From assembly GCA_942491485.1 (NCBI GenBank), contig CALOAX010000011.1, forward strand, positions 62,001-126,000: a DNA stretch of 64,000 bases, given 5' to 3'. This stretch comes from Desulfoluna sp942491485 (GTDB lineage Bacteria; Desulfobacterota; Desulfobacteria; Desulfobacterales; Desulfolunaceae). This document shows positions 24,537 to 32,726 of the stretch, piece by piece. The notes below the pieces were generated by a model that did not search any database, had not been told where the DNA came from, and was given only the letters and a program-made list of their open reading frames with translations. Both the position numbers and the translations under genes were made by a program. Each line of letters opens with the position of its first letter. Within the stretch, counting starts at the first letter, position 1.

Positions 24537-24790
24537 TTAGCCCGAATATTTCATGAGAGAGAAGTCAGGCCGAAACAACAGCATGTTATTACTGGTAGTT
24601 GCTGTGGCAATATCAAGACATTTCAAAAACATAAAATGTGATTCACGGTTTCCTGATCGCTTTTCTCACCCTTCGGGCGAGCCGAGTGCACCCATCTTGT
24701 GGGTTATCAGAGCATTGAGGAACACCACTACATCTGCAGCTCTGATACCTTGACTATGGATACACTCAACTCGTGAAATATCCGGGTTAG
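24537..24790. mobile_element. R3 element, copy a (MITE-like, 254 bp)
   Basis: It starts TTAGCCCGAATATTTCATGAG and ends CTCGTGAAATATCCGGGTTAG, which are inverted repeats of about 20 bp with few mismatches. The interior matches the reverse complement of 36165-36402 (for example CACGGTTTCCT, TCGGGCGAGCCGAGTGCACC, ACATCT.CAGCTCTGAT). No transposase is encoded. The size and ends fit a miniature inverted-repeat element. Confidence 0.8.
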
Positions 24791-25037
24791 AGTTGCAAAC
24801 CCTGCCACAGAGGTAAAACCGCTGTTAAATCAATATCCCAATATGAGCACACACCCTCTTTTGCACTATCGGGTGAATGGCAACCCACGGCACCCCTTTT
24901 CAAGAAGACAAGTAAATAAGCTTTTATATCTATTCCTTACACGCAACTATTCCAGCATGGCTTTAACCTGTAACCGCCCGACAGCTTATACTATGGACCC
25001 CCATACACCTTGACCGGCAGAGAAAAGCACTCTAAAA

Positions 25038-25133
25038 AATGAAAGAATTTAAAATTGCCACGAAAAACGGCGGCTCCTCAGCAGCCTCCTCAACAATCCA
25101 TAACGATCACGATATCGCCACCAGAGCAGAATA
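25038..25133 (+). CDS. Possible 31-aa small protein
   Basis: A short open frame, MKEFKIATKNGGSSAASSTI at its start, ends 9 bases before the thioesterase start codon. It has no clear ribosome site and no known family. It may be chance; it is listed because it is tightly placed before a real gene. The rest of 24791-25142 shows no gene. Confidence 0.25.
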
Positions 25134-25142
25134 GGAGACCCC

Positions 25143-25526
25143 ATGGAGTGCAAAACCCATTTAGAGATCAACAACGACCTGTGCGGAACCATTACCACCC
25201 TTGAGGAAGGGCGCTGCGTCGTGACCATGACCACCACCCCTGACATGGGGGCAGATGTGCAAGGACTTGTGCATGGAGGGTTTGTCTTTGGAATGGCGGA
25301 CTACGCTGCCATGTGCGCCGTCAACGATCCGTACGTGGTGTTGGGAGCTGCCGAGACCAGCTTTTTAAAACCGGTAAAGGCGGGAGAGACACTCACGGCT
25401 GAAGCCATGGTGGAAGAGACAAAAGGGAAAAAGCGAATCGTGCCTGTAACCGTCACCCGGGGTGAGGAGGTCGTCTTCAAGGGCACCTTTACCTGCTTTG
25501 TCCTTGAGTCGCATGTGTTGGGGTAA
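25143..25526 (+). CDS. Hotdog-fold thioesterase (PaaI/YbgC-like)
   Basis: A 127-residue hotdog-fold protein. The central helix region VQGLVHGGFVFGMADYAAMCA is typical of PaaI-type acyl-CoA thioesterases, with an Asp in the helix as likely catalytic residue. The last strands (KRIVPVTVTRGEEVVFKGTF) complete the fold. TAGGAGACCCC precedes the ATG. It is alone between an R3 and an R1 element; which acyl-CoA it hydrolyses is unknown. Confidence 0.88.
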   Translation: MECKTHLEINNDLCGTITTLEEGRCVVTMTTTPDMGADVQGLVHGGFVFGMADYAAMCAVNDPYVVLGAAETSFLKPVKAGETLTAEAMVEETKGKKRIVPVTVTRGEEVVFKGTFTCFVLESHVLG

Positions 25527-25594
25527 AAGAAGGGCTAAGGGAAAGTAACTGACAGGCAGGACAGGTCAAAAACAATAGTAACTATCCAGTTTGT

Positions 25595-25784
25595 GCCTCC
25601 GGCGGCCCTGCCGGGGGCCAAACTTTTGCTTAAACCTATAAAGAGACTGGGTTTGACAAACAGGTCTATAAAAATGAGCCTTGGAAACCATCGCTTCAAA
25701 GGCGGATGTGATGTGACCCGAGGGACGAGGGGCAAAACGCAACCGTTATCTACTTTCAAGGTGGCACACCTTGCCGCCGGAGGC
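25595..25784. repeat. R1 repeat, full length
   Basis: The type copy: GCCTCCGGCGGCCCTGCCGG, GGGCCAAACTTTTG, GTTTGACAAACAGG, then GGCGGATGTGATGTGACCCG, AGGGACGAGGGGCAAAACGC, and CTTTCAAGGTGGCACACCTT with right end GCCGCCGGAGGC. 190 bp. Confidence 0.92.
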
Positions 25785-25918
25785 TGCTTTTTCGGGCTGA
25801 ATCGTTACAAACAATACAACTATCCAGCTATTTAAAAAAAAGCACCACGGTAATCAGGGGACAACTAATGGTGCGGAGTGTCACATGGCGAGTGTTTGAA
25901 GTTATGGCTGCTTTGACC

Positions 25919-26018
25919 ACGGGCAACGCCCGTCAGCGAATGCGATGGGCCTGAGGAACGAAGGCCGGGAGCATTCGCGAACCTGGGGTCCAGGGGGTTA
26001 CCCCCTGGCGCCGGAGGC
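25919..26018. repeat. R1 repeat, right-module variant
   Basis: ACGGGCAACGCCCGTCAGCG, core CCTGAGGAACGAAGGCC, GCATTCGC, and CCAGGGGGTTACCCCCTGG. The copy ends 2 bases before the stop codon of the zinc-ribbon protein. Confidence 0.85.
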
Positions 26019-26020
26019 GT

Positions 26021-27280
26021 TTATTGTTTTTTCTTCCGCACCACCCGGCGAACTTTGCGGACTCGTTTGACGCCGGCGGATGCCTGTTTTTCCTGGGGTG
26101 CGTCCAGCCCTGCCTGCTTGAAGGAACAGACGGAGCGTGGGCATGACAGACCATCGCCTTCGTCGTTCTCGACGAGAAATGGGTTTTTGCAGGTGGGGCA
26201 TGCAAAGGGGTATGGGCGCTTCCAGGTCACAAAGCCGCAAGAGCGGTTGTCGCACCGATAAAAGGTTTTTCCGTTATCCGTTGTGCGGGCATCAAGGGCC
26301 CCTGTGTTACAGACCGGGCAGCCAAGGGAGAGTCCCTCTTCAAACTTAGCCACGGCCGCAGCAATGTCCTCGTCACTCTCCCCTTGCGTCAGGGCTTCTG
26401 CAGCCTCTTTTTCGAGCGTCGCCAGGGATTCTGACGTCTGACCATTTCGGTTCCGTTCCTCTTCAAGGCGCCTTTTCTCCTGAAGAATCTCCTCTTTCTG
26501 GCGCTCCAGCTCCATCTTTTCCCGCTGCAGGGCAAGAAACGCTTCCCGCTGAATCTCATCCTGGGAGGGCTTGGGGGGAGATGCCACCGTTTCCGGCTGG
26601 ACTTCGGTGGATACACCGGGACTGCTTACCTCTTGCTCAGGGTGCTCCTCGGCGGAGACAACAAGGGTCCTCAAGGCCCCTTTACGGGCAGAGGCCGTCA
26701 CCTCCTGAACCTTCAGGTCCCCTCCTTTTTCATCAATCAGGCGATTTCGAATGGAGGCAATTCGCTTGAGAAACCGCTCACGCCGGGCTTCAGCTTCAGC
26801 AGGATCTTCAAGGGGAATCGAAGAGTCCTCGGTTTTCCGGGGCATCAGGGTCTGGTCCACCTGGTCCAGCGCCTTTTCAAGTTCATTACGCCCTTCAAGG
26901 AGCTCTTGAAGAATCTGAACCAGATAGGCCGGCAACACAATTCCCGCCATACTCGGATAGGTTGCATCCAGACCCGCCATGAGGCGTCGAGCCATATCGC
27001 CAACCTCAGGGGCATCTTCTGAACCGGAAAGAAGCCCTTCCTGACGAATCATCCCAACCACTTCAGCGGTACGCCCCTTTGAAACCAAGCCGAGTTCAAC
27101 CCCCTCTTCCACCACATCCTGAAGAGAGAACCCGGTGCCCTCTTCCGCATGAACCAGAACAAGAAGGGCCAGGGCGTCAATGCTGGGACCGAGGCACTGC
27201 CACACCTGGGTGTACCCATCCACACCAGTCAAACGCTTCTGTACATGAAACTCAAAGGTATCTTTCAAACCGACATTCAT
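26021..27280 (-). CDS. Coiled-coil protein with C-terminal topoisomerase-type zinc ribbons
   Basis: A 419-residue soluble protein I cannot assign to a known family. Residues 1-130 are helical and globular; 135-225 are charged. A long coiled coil follows (about 245-305; FLALQREKMELERQKEEILQ). Two four-cysteine ribbons come next: CPVCNTG ... CDNRSCGF (about 320-350) and CPTCKNP ... CPRSVCSF (about 358-385), which resemble the C-terminal zinc fingers of topoisomerase I. The tail VKRVRKVRRVVRKKKQ is strongly basic. Together this suggests nucleic-acid binding. It is the last gene of a minus-strand group with the 114-aa protein and the ParA-like ATPase. Start ATG 27280; a TTG just upstream is possible. 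Confidence 0.75.
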   Translation of the reverse strand: MNVGLKDTFEFHVQKRLTGVDGYTQVWQCLGPSIDALALLVLVHAEEGTGFSLQDVVEEGVELGLVSKGRTAEVVGMIRQEGLLSGSEDAPEVGDMARRLMAGLDATYPSMAGIVLPAYLVQILQELLEGRNELEKALDQVDQTLMPRKTEDSSIPLEDPAEAEARRERFLKRIASIRNRLIDEKGGDLKVQEVTASARKGALRTLVVSAEEHPEQEVSSPGVSTEVQPETVASPPKPSQDEIQREAFLALQREKMELERQKEEILQEKRRLEEERNRNGQTSESLATLEKEAAEALTQGESDEDIAAAVAKFEEGLSLGCPVCNTGALDARTTDNGKTFYRCDNRSCGFVTWKRPYPFACPTCKNPFLVENDEGDGLSCPRSVCSFKQAGLDAPQEKQASAGVKRVRKVRRVVRKKKQ

Positions 27281-27367
27281 CAATCACACTCACTATGCTG
27301 ACGGCATCATACATCAGGAGAAACCTCTCGGTGAGCGGGTTCCTCCTCGACACAAGCCCATTGTGGT

Positions 27368-27712
27368 TTATTCTGTATCCGGGGAAGTATCGGCCGGGGA
27401 GACGACTCCTGCCACCACATCCACACAGCGGCCATCCCGACCAATCATCAGAGAAAGGGTAATGCGAGCCTGAAAATCCATTTGATAGGCGATACGGTCT
27501 TCCTTAACCGTCAGGTGCCCCTCTTTGAACTCAATGTCGTCCTGAAGCGAAAGCCCATACTTCTCTTCCAGCAGCTTTTCGATCACATCCCAGTTGAGGC
27601 TGCCGGTAACAATGTCCATAAGATCCCGTTCGCCTTTCTGAAAGGCGTCGTCGGGAACCAGTTTCTTTTCGTCTTTGGCCATAGTTTTGCCATCCAAAGC
27701 GGCCTGGTACAT
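27368..27712 (-). CDS. 114-aa protein, unknown function
   Basis: A small soluble protein beginning MYQAALDGKTMAKDEKK with no recognised domain. It alternates helix (DAFQKGERDLMDIVTGSL, NWDVIEKLLEEKYG) and probable strands (LTVKEDRIAYQMDFQARITL). GGAGAGAAAGCG precedes the ATG and overlaps the end of the ParA-like gene region: the gap is 13 bases, so co-translation is likely. It lies 87 bases before the zinc-ribbon gene. Its job is probably tied to those two neighbours, by position only. Confidence 0.75.
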   Translation of the reverse strand: MYQAALDGKTMAKDEKKLVPDDAFQKGERDLMDIVTGSLNWDVIEKLLEEKYGLSLQDDIEFKEGHLTVKEDRIAYQMDFQARITLSLMIGRDGRCVDVVAGVVSPADTSPDTE

Positions 27713-27725
27713 CGCTTTCTCTCCA

Positions 27726-28463
27726 TCACGGGTCTGTCCCTGCCGCCTTCATTTCCCGCACCAGATCCAGAAATGCCTGCGCTCCAGGGGACATCACATC
27801 CACCAGCGCAACGGGAATTCCGGTTGCCATCCCTTTGCGGATGGCGTCACAATCAGGCAGTCGACCGACGAATTGCATGCCGTCTTCATCCGGGGCCGGA
27901 TCTGAGGGCCCCATATAAATCAAACCCATTCCGTTCAGGTCCGGGTTCAAACTCGTTAATACTTCTTCGACACAAAGTCCGGCTTCCTTGAGCTGAGAGT
28001 TGCCATCCCAACTCGGATGCAGGGGAACAAGGGCAAGATCCGCTGCCGTAAGGGCACTTTTCACGAAAAGTCCGTTGCCTGAAGGGGTATCAACGATCAC
28101 TATATCATACCCTTCGCCGGTTTTCCGAAGACTTAAGGCCAGAACCTTCTCCTTTTCCGGATTAAAGGCAAGAAAATCTTCCGCCTCTCTCTCACCGCCC
28201 GATGCCGGTATCACATCGAGCCAGGGAGTAGGGCCGGGAACAATGGCTCCGCGCGCGCTGACAAGGCCGCTCATCACATCCGAAACACCGCTGGCGGAAC
28301 CGGGAGTTCCCCCCGTCAACATGCGTGAGCCAGCGCCAGATGAGGTGCAGTCCACAAAAAGAGTCCTCATTTCCAACAAAGCAAAAGAGAAGGCCAGGTT
28401 GATGGCCAGTGTTGTCTTGCCCGATGCGGATCGGGGATTCAGAAGTGCTATGGTGTAAGTCAT
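27726..28463 (-). CDS. ParA/MinD-like ATPase with altered Walker A
   Basis: A 245-residue P-loop ATPase. The nucleotide loop is NPRSASGKTTLAINLA (residues 9-24) where ParA/MinD/Soj proteins have N-x-KGGVGKTT; the signature lysine is replaced by Arg and the two glycines by Ser-Ala. The Walker B-like IVIVDTPSGNG (about 122-132) is intact, but the A' motif VDCTSSGAGS lacks the usual second Asp. Family members position plasmids, septa or protein assemblies. First gene of the minus-strand trio and divergent from the acidic-repeat protein gene, sharing a 303-bp intergenic region. Confidence 0.82.
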   Translation of the reverse strand: MTYTIALLNPRSASGKTTLAINLAFSFALLEMRTLFVDCTSSGAGSRMLTGGTPGSASGVSDVMSGLVSARGAIVPGPTPWLDVIPASGGEREAEDFLAFNPEKEKVLALSLRKTGEGYDIVIVDTPSGNGLFVKSALTAADLALVPLHPSWDGNSQLKEAGLCVEEVLTSLNPDLNGMGLIYMGPSDPAPDEDGMQFVGRLPDCDAIRKGMATGIPVALVDVMSPGAQAFLDLVREMKAAGTDP

Positions 28464-28766
28464 GGCACAACCTCTTCAGGGTTGGAAGCCGGCGGCTGCC
28501 TGCCGCGGTTTCGGGTGAAGTTCTCACGTAAGGAAGCAATCAACAGAATTATGCCGGTAGAAATAGCACAATTGTGAAGCAATGTGAACCGGCATCACCA
28601 ACAGCTAGCAGACGTTCCCAGGCTATCCACCCTTGGTATTGTGGCCCATGCCCGATTGAGCTATGGTTGAACATCATAAGCCGGGAGGTCGAGGACGGCC
28701 ACAACATGACGCCAACGACCTGTTAACACTGCCAACAACGCCAAAACACCCCCTGTAAAGCGTCAT
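28464..28766. other. Divergent intergenic region
   Basis: 303 bases separate the ParA-like gene from the acidic-repeat gene. They must hold both promoters, but I see no strong sigma-70 boxes, no R1-R3 repeat and no clear operator. CGAGGACGGCCACAAC and similar short GC-rich words are the only notable content. Confidence 0.4.
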
Positions 28767-31004
28767 ATGAATTCAAATCCGTCCAATGAAGCCGCATTCT
28801 CCTTTGAAGCCATCAACGAGGTCATAGAACACCTCGGTTACTCCCGGCATTCACGTAACATGGCATACCTGAAAGCCCTGTTTTCCCATACAGGCCAAGA
28901 AGAGGGGTACAGTTCCTGCCCCGTGGACCCGGACCTTCTTATCCAGGCCATCTGGAACACAACTGACCCCGCTCTCCTTCGCTCCAGAAGAAAAAACCTC
29001 AGCACCATCCGAAACGCCATCAACCGGGACCTGGCCACTCTCTTCGATGAGGGAAGAAACCCGGAAGGCGTCACCATCTCACCGGAACACGCCCTTGTTG
29101 TCTCCCAAGAGGCCAAAGAAGCCCTCTACGCCCCCTTTGCCGACATCCTCAAACCATCAAACTTACCGGAGATAGAAAAGGCCGGCGCCCTTTTGGAAGC
29201 CCTTGCAGAAATGGCTCAAAAAGAGGGAAAGCCCCTTGAGGGCTCCGAAGACCTTGCCGAAAAGCTCAAACGTGCTGTTCAGGCGCTGGAGCAGGGGGGC
29301 GTTCCAACCAGCAATGAAAACGAGAAAGCAATACATGAAGACGCACCTGAAGAAGAGCTGAAGACAGCCATCGATGACGCCGAGGTTGAGGAGATCGACG
29401 AGGAGGAGGTCGAAGAGGTTCCGGACGCCCCTGAGGAAGAGCTGGAGACAGCCATCGATGACACCGAGGTTGAGGAGATCGACGAGGACGACCTCGAAGA
29501 GATTCCGGACGCCCCTGAGGAAGAGCTGGAGACAGCCATCGATGACATCGAGGTTGAGGAGATCGATGAGGACGACCTCGAAGAGGTTCCGGACGCCCTT
29601 GAGGAAGAGCTGGAGACAGCCATCGATGACATCGAGGTTGAGGAGATCGACGAGGACGACCTCGAAGAGATTCTGGATGAGCCTGAGGAAGAGCTGGAGA
29701 CAGCCATCGATGACATCGAGGTTAAGGAGATCGATGAGGACGACCTCGAAGAGGTTCCGGACGCCCTTGAGGACGAGCTGGAGACAGCCATCGATGACAT
29801 CGAGGTTGAGGAGATCGACGAGGACGACCTCGAAGAGGTTCCGGACGCCCCTGAGGAAGAACTGGAGACAGCCATCGATGACATCGAGGTTGAGGAGATC
29901 GACGAGGACGACCTCGAAGAGATTCTGGATGAGCCTGAGGACGAGCCGGAGACAGCCATCGATGACACCGAGGTTGAGGAGATCGACGAGGACGACCTCG
30001 AAGAGGTTCTGGATGACCCTGAGGAAGAGCCGGAGACAGCCATCGATGACGGCGAGGTTGAGGAGATCGACGAAGACGAGCTCGAAGACGTTTTGGATGA
30101 ATCTGAGGATGATGAACTCGAAGAAGTCCTCCATGAGCCCGACGAAGAGCTGGAGTCCGTTGAAGAAGAACACCCCCCTGCCCCGCCATGGGCTGCCGAC
30201 GAAGACCCCGACGCAATGGGAGAGCGCGCCGATCGCTTCGAGACCCTTCTCAACGAATCAGAAAGGTACTACAACCGTTATATCCACATCCCGTCCGGAC
30301 GCTACCCCACCATTGACCCGGTCACCGGAGAAGAAACCCATGCCGAACTTGAGGCCTTTATTACAGGGAAGTACCCCATTACCAACGCCCTCTTCGAGGT
30401 CTTCATCAGCCGCACAGGGTACAAAACGACCGCTGAAGAGAGAGGATTCGGAGCGGTGTACGAGCCACGCCTGAGCAGGCAACCCAATGGCAGGGGGATC
30501 AGCCTTTCCACCAGCAGGGGCCTGCGCCTCATACGCGGTGCCAGCTGGCACAAGCCCTCCGGTACCCGCTCATCGGTTCACACCAGCGCCCACCATCCGG
30601 TGGTGCAGGTCAGCTACGAAGATGCCGTGGCTTTTGCCTCCTGGACCGGCAAGCGGCTTCCCTCCCTGGCACAATGGCTCGCATCCGGAGGCAAGTCATC
30701 ATCGCCCTACCCCTGGGGTGATGCCTGGGAAAGCCACCTTTGCAACACGGAAGAGGTGGGGGCCGGCGGTACCCTCCCTGTGGACACCTTCCCTAACGGC
30801 GCCAGCCCCTTTGGCGTCTACGACCTCATGGGCAATGCCATGGAATGGGTATCCGACCTGCTCCCCGAAAAAGGGGGCGAGCCTGTGAAAATTGCGGCTG
30901 GGGGCAGCTTTCTCTCCGACCGAACATTGACACGCCAACACACCCACATATTTGACACCCGTTTTTCATCCAACATTCTGGGCTTCCGCTGCATCGGCTG
31001 GTAG
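28767..31004 (+). CDS. Acidic tandem-repeat protein with C-terminal FGE/SUMF1-like domain
   Basis: A 745-residue protein with three parts. Residues 1-195 are a helical domain I do not recognise (LIQAIWNTTDPALLRSRRKN). Residues 199-450 are nine copies of a 28-residue acidic unit (ETAIDDIEVEEIDEDDLEE plus a variable PDAPEEEL end). Residues about 495-745 match the formylglycine-generating-enzyme/sulfatase-modifying fold: PHHPV-like HHPVVQVSYEDAVAFASW, KRLPSLAQWLASG, YPWGDAWESHLCN, GVYDLMGNAMEWVSD and SNILGFRC. The catalytic cysteine pair of true FGEs is not visible (GGSFLSDRTLT where a WxC is expected), so it is probably a binding module rather than an oxidase. No signal peptide: cytoplasmic. 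Divergent from the ParA-like group. Confidence 0.85.
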   Translation: MNSNPSNEAAFSFEAINEVIEHLGYSRHSRNMAYLKALFSHTGQEEGYSSCPVDPDLLIQAIWNTTDPALLRSRRKNLSTIRNAINRDLATLFDEGRNPEGVTISPEHALVVSQEAKEALYAPFADILKPSNLPEIEKAGALLEALAEMAQKEGKPLEGSEDLAEKLKRAVQALEQGGVPTSNENEKAIHEDAPEEELKTAIDDAEVEEIDEEEVEEVPDAPEEELETAIDDTEVEEIDEDDLEEIPDAPEEELETAIDDIEVEEIDEDDLEEVPDALEEELETAIDDIEVEEIDEDDLEEILDEPEEELETAIDDIEVKEIDEDDLEEVPDALEDELETAIDDIEVEEIDEDDLEEVPDAPEEELETAIDDIEVEEIDEDDLEEILDEPEDEPETAIDDTEVEEIDEDDLEEVLDDPEEEPETAIDDGEVEEIDEDELEDVLDESEDDELEEVLHEPDEELESVEEEHPPAPPWAADEDPDAMGERADRFETLLNESERYYNRYIHIPSGRYPTIDPVTGEETHAELEAFITGKYPITNALFEVFISRTGYKTTAEERGFGAVYEPRLSRQPNGRGISLSTSRGLRLIRGASWHKPSGTRSSVHTSAHHPVVQVSYEDAVAFASWTGKRLPSLAQWLASGGKSSSPYPWGDAWESHLCNTEEVGAGGTLPVDTFPNGASPFGVYDLMGNAMEWVSDLLPEKGGEPVKIAAGGSFLSDRTLTRQHTHIFDTRFSSNILGFRCIGW
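29361..30116 (+). repeat. Nine in-frame 84-bp repeats
   Basis: The unit encodes 28 residues and begins with (G)AGACAGCCATCGATGA. The copies differ at few positions, mostly the Asp/Ile/Thr after IDD and the end of the unit (PDAPEE, LDEPEE, PDALEE). Unit types alternate in a pattern (Ala/Pro type, then Glu/Pro type) that suggests duplication of two- or three-unit blocks. Confidence 0.95.
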
Positions 31005-31146
31005 ACCTCGACACAGGGCTTCTGGCGGTGATATAGTTGCAGCAACCATCTCGGCAACGAGAGGAAAGGGCATAACGGCGCCCCGCCCCCTTTTCCCCTC
31101 GCCATGTCGGCTCATGCCATACACCGGACCATGAAGGAGACACCCC

Positions 31147-32262
31147 GTGAGCGATATCTATCGAAAACGACTTGATACACTTCAGGAATCACTGAACCAG
31201 AACGGCTTTGACGCCTGCCTCATCATGCAGGAAGAAAACCGAAGATACTTGAGCGGATTTACCGGAGAGGACAACAGCGTCGATGAGTCCTCAGGAGCCC
31301 TGATCATTGGCCCCAAAGGCCTCATCCTTGCCACCGACTCCCGCTTTGAACTCCACGCAACACATGAAGCCCCCCTTTTCGAAATCCATGTCTATAAAAA
31401 AGGCCTGGACAAGGACATCCCCGAACTCTTCGACCGTGTGGGCGCAACCCGCGTCGCCCTGGAAGAGACCCGTGTCTCCGTGGGGCGCTTCAACATGTTT
31501 ACCAAGGCTCTCAATGAAAAAGGGTCCACCGTGGAGCTGGTCCCCCACGAGGACATGACCGCCCCCATACGCGCCATCAAAAGCGTCGATGAGATCAACA
31601 TCATGCGAGAGGCGCTGTCCATTGCAGAAGCGGCCTTCTCTGCCGTCAAGGATCGTCTTGTACCGGGGCTCACCGAGAAAGCCATTGCCTGGGAAATGGA
31701 AAAAGAGATGCGGAGCCGTGGAGCCGACGGCCTCTCTTTTCCCACCATCGTCGCCTCAGGCCCCAATGCCGCCCTCCCCCACGCCGTGCCAGGCGAGCGC
31801 ACCGTAAGTCCGGGCGAGCCCCTACTTATTGACTGGGGTTCTCGCTACAACGGCTACTGCAGTGACTCCACCCGAACAGTTGTCCTCGGCAGCCCCTGCG
31901 ATACCTTCAAACGCGTCTTCGACACCCTCTTTGAAGCCCAGGCCATGGCCATCGACGCCATTAAAGACGGCGCCAGCGGCAAAGCCGTGGACGCTGTGGC
32001 CCGACAGTTCATCGAGAAAACCTTCCCCGACGGGTTCGGCCATGGCCTCGGACACGGCGTGGGCCTCGAAATCCATGAAGCCCCCCGCCTCAGCTACCTG
32101 AAGGACCACACCCTCAAGGCCGGCATGGTGGTTACCGTGGAGCCCGGCATCTACCTTCCCGAATGGGGCGGCATCCGCCTGGAGAACATGGTCCTCGTCA
32201 CCGAAAACGGTGCCGAAGTCCTCAACACCCTCGACTACCACGACCACGTGGTGACCATTTAA
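31147..32262 (+). CDS. M24-family aminopeptidase P / Xaa-Pro dipeptidase
   Basis: A 371-residue metallopeptidase. The creatinase N-domain (residues 1-130) has the typical RRYLSGFTGEDNSVDESSGA; the pita-bread domain (135-371) holds the two-metal ligands: DWGSRYNGYCSDSTRT (Asp, Asp), GHGVGLEIHE (His), VTVEPGIYLPEWGG (Glu) and GGIRLENMVLV (Glu). It cuts N-terminal X-Pro bonds of peptides in the cytoplasm. Start GTG at 31147 with AAGGAGAC 7-8 bases before. It lies 142 bases after the FGE-like gene on the same strand; a link to it is not evident. Confidence 0.93.
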   Translation: MSDIYRKRLDTLQESLNQNGFDACLIMQEENRRYLSGFTGEDNSVDESSGALIIGPKGLILATDSRFELHATHEAPLFEIHVYKKGLDKDIPELFDRVGATRVALEETRVSVGRFNMFTKALNEKGSTVELVPHEDMTAPIRAIKSVDEINIMREALSIAEAAFSAVKDRLVPGLTEKAIAWEMEKEMRSRGADGLSFPTIVASGPNAALPHAVPGERTVSPGEPLLIDWGSRYNGYCSDSTRTVVLGSPCDTFKRVFDTLFEAQAMAIDAIKDGASGKAVDAVARQFIEKTFPDGFGHGLGHGVGLEIHEAPRLSYLKDHTLKAGMVVTVEPGIYLPEWGGIRLENMVLVTENGAEVLNTLDYHDHVVTI

Positions 32263-32269
32263 AAGCGAT

Positions 32270-32370
32270 GCCTCCGGCGGGCAGGGGATAAATCCCCTGC
32301 ACCCCAGGTTCGCGAATGCTCCAACCCTCGTACCTCGGGTTCTCACATTCGCTGACGGGCTGCGCCCGTG
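32270..32370. repeat. R1 repeat, reverse variant
   Basis: GCCTCCGGCGGGCAGGGGAT, CAGGGGATAAATCCCCTG hairpin, GCGAATGCTCCAACCCTCGT, ACCTCGGG, and CTGACGGGCTGCGCCCGTGA. It begins 7 bases after the peptidase stop codon. The rest of 32371-32726 has a short CTTCGTACAGCCCGAAGGGC palindrome and no gene. Confidence 0.85.
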
Positions 32371-32726
32371 AAAACCTGCTGAAGTTTTTTAAACCTTCTT
32401 CGTACAGCCCGAAGGGCACTTCGTGATCTTCGGGGTTTATGCCCAAACCGGATTATAACAACGGCCTCATCCATGCCGTCTTCCCCGACGATTGAATACG
32501 TGAGGCCCCCTGCGTTGATCCAGCTTAAGATCACAAGCCATCATCAACAGGACCGAGTGATCGGGGATCCATGTGCGTATTCCAATACCGTGTAACATGC
32601 GTTTAGATCATTAATCTTTCACCGGTGAAACTCTGGTGTGCAAGGAGCTGAGCCCTTGCACGCCGGTTTCCCCAATACTACAGCCACCTGTTGCGCTTTG
32701 ACTTATTAACCCATGGACGCTCACCC

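Noticed and set aside
29163..30253. Long open frames on the minus strand and in other frames through the acidic repeats
   Set aside because: They result from the 84-bp repeat periodicity and biased codons; the plus-strand frame has recognised domains on its C-terminal side.
30264..31004. A diversity-generating retroelement target, because of the FGE/C-type-lectin-like fold
   Set aside because: No reverse transcriptase or template repeat is seen in the window, and the sequence end shows no sign of adenine-directed change.
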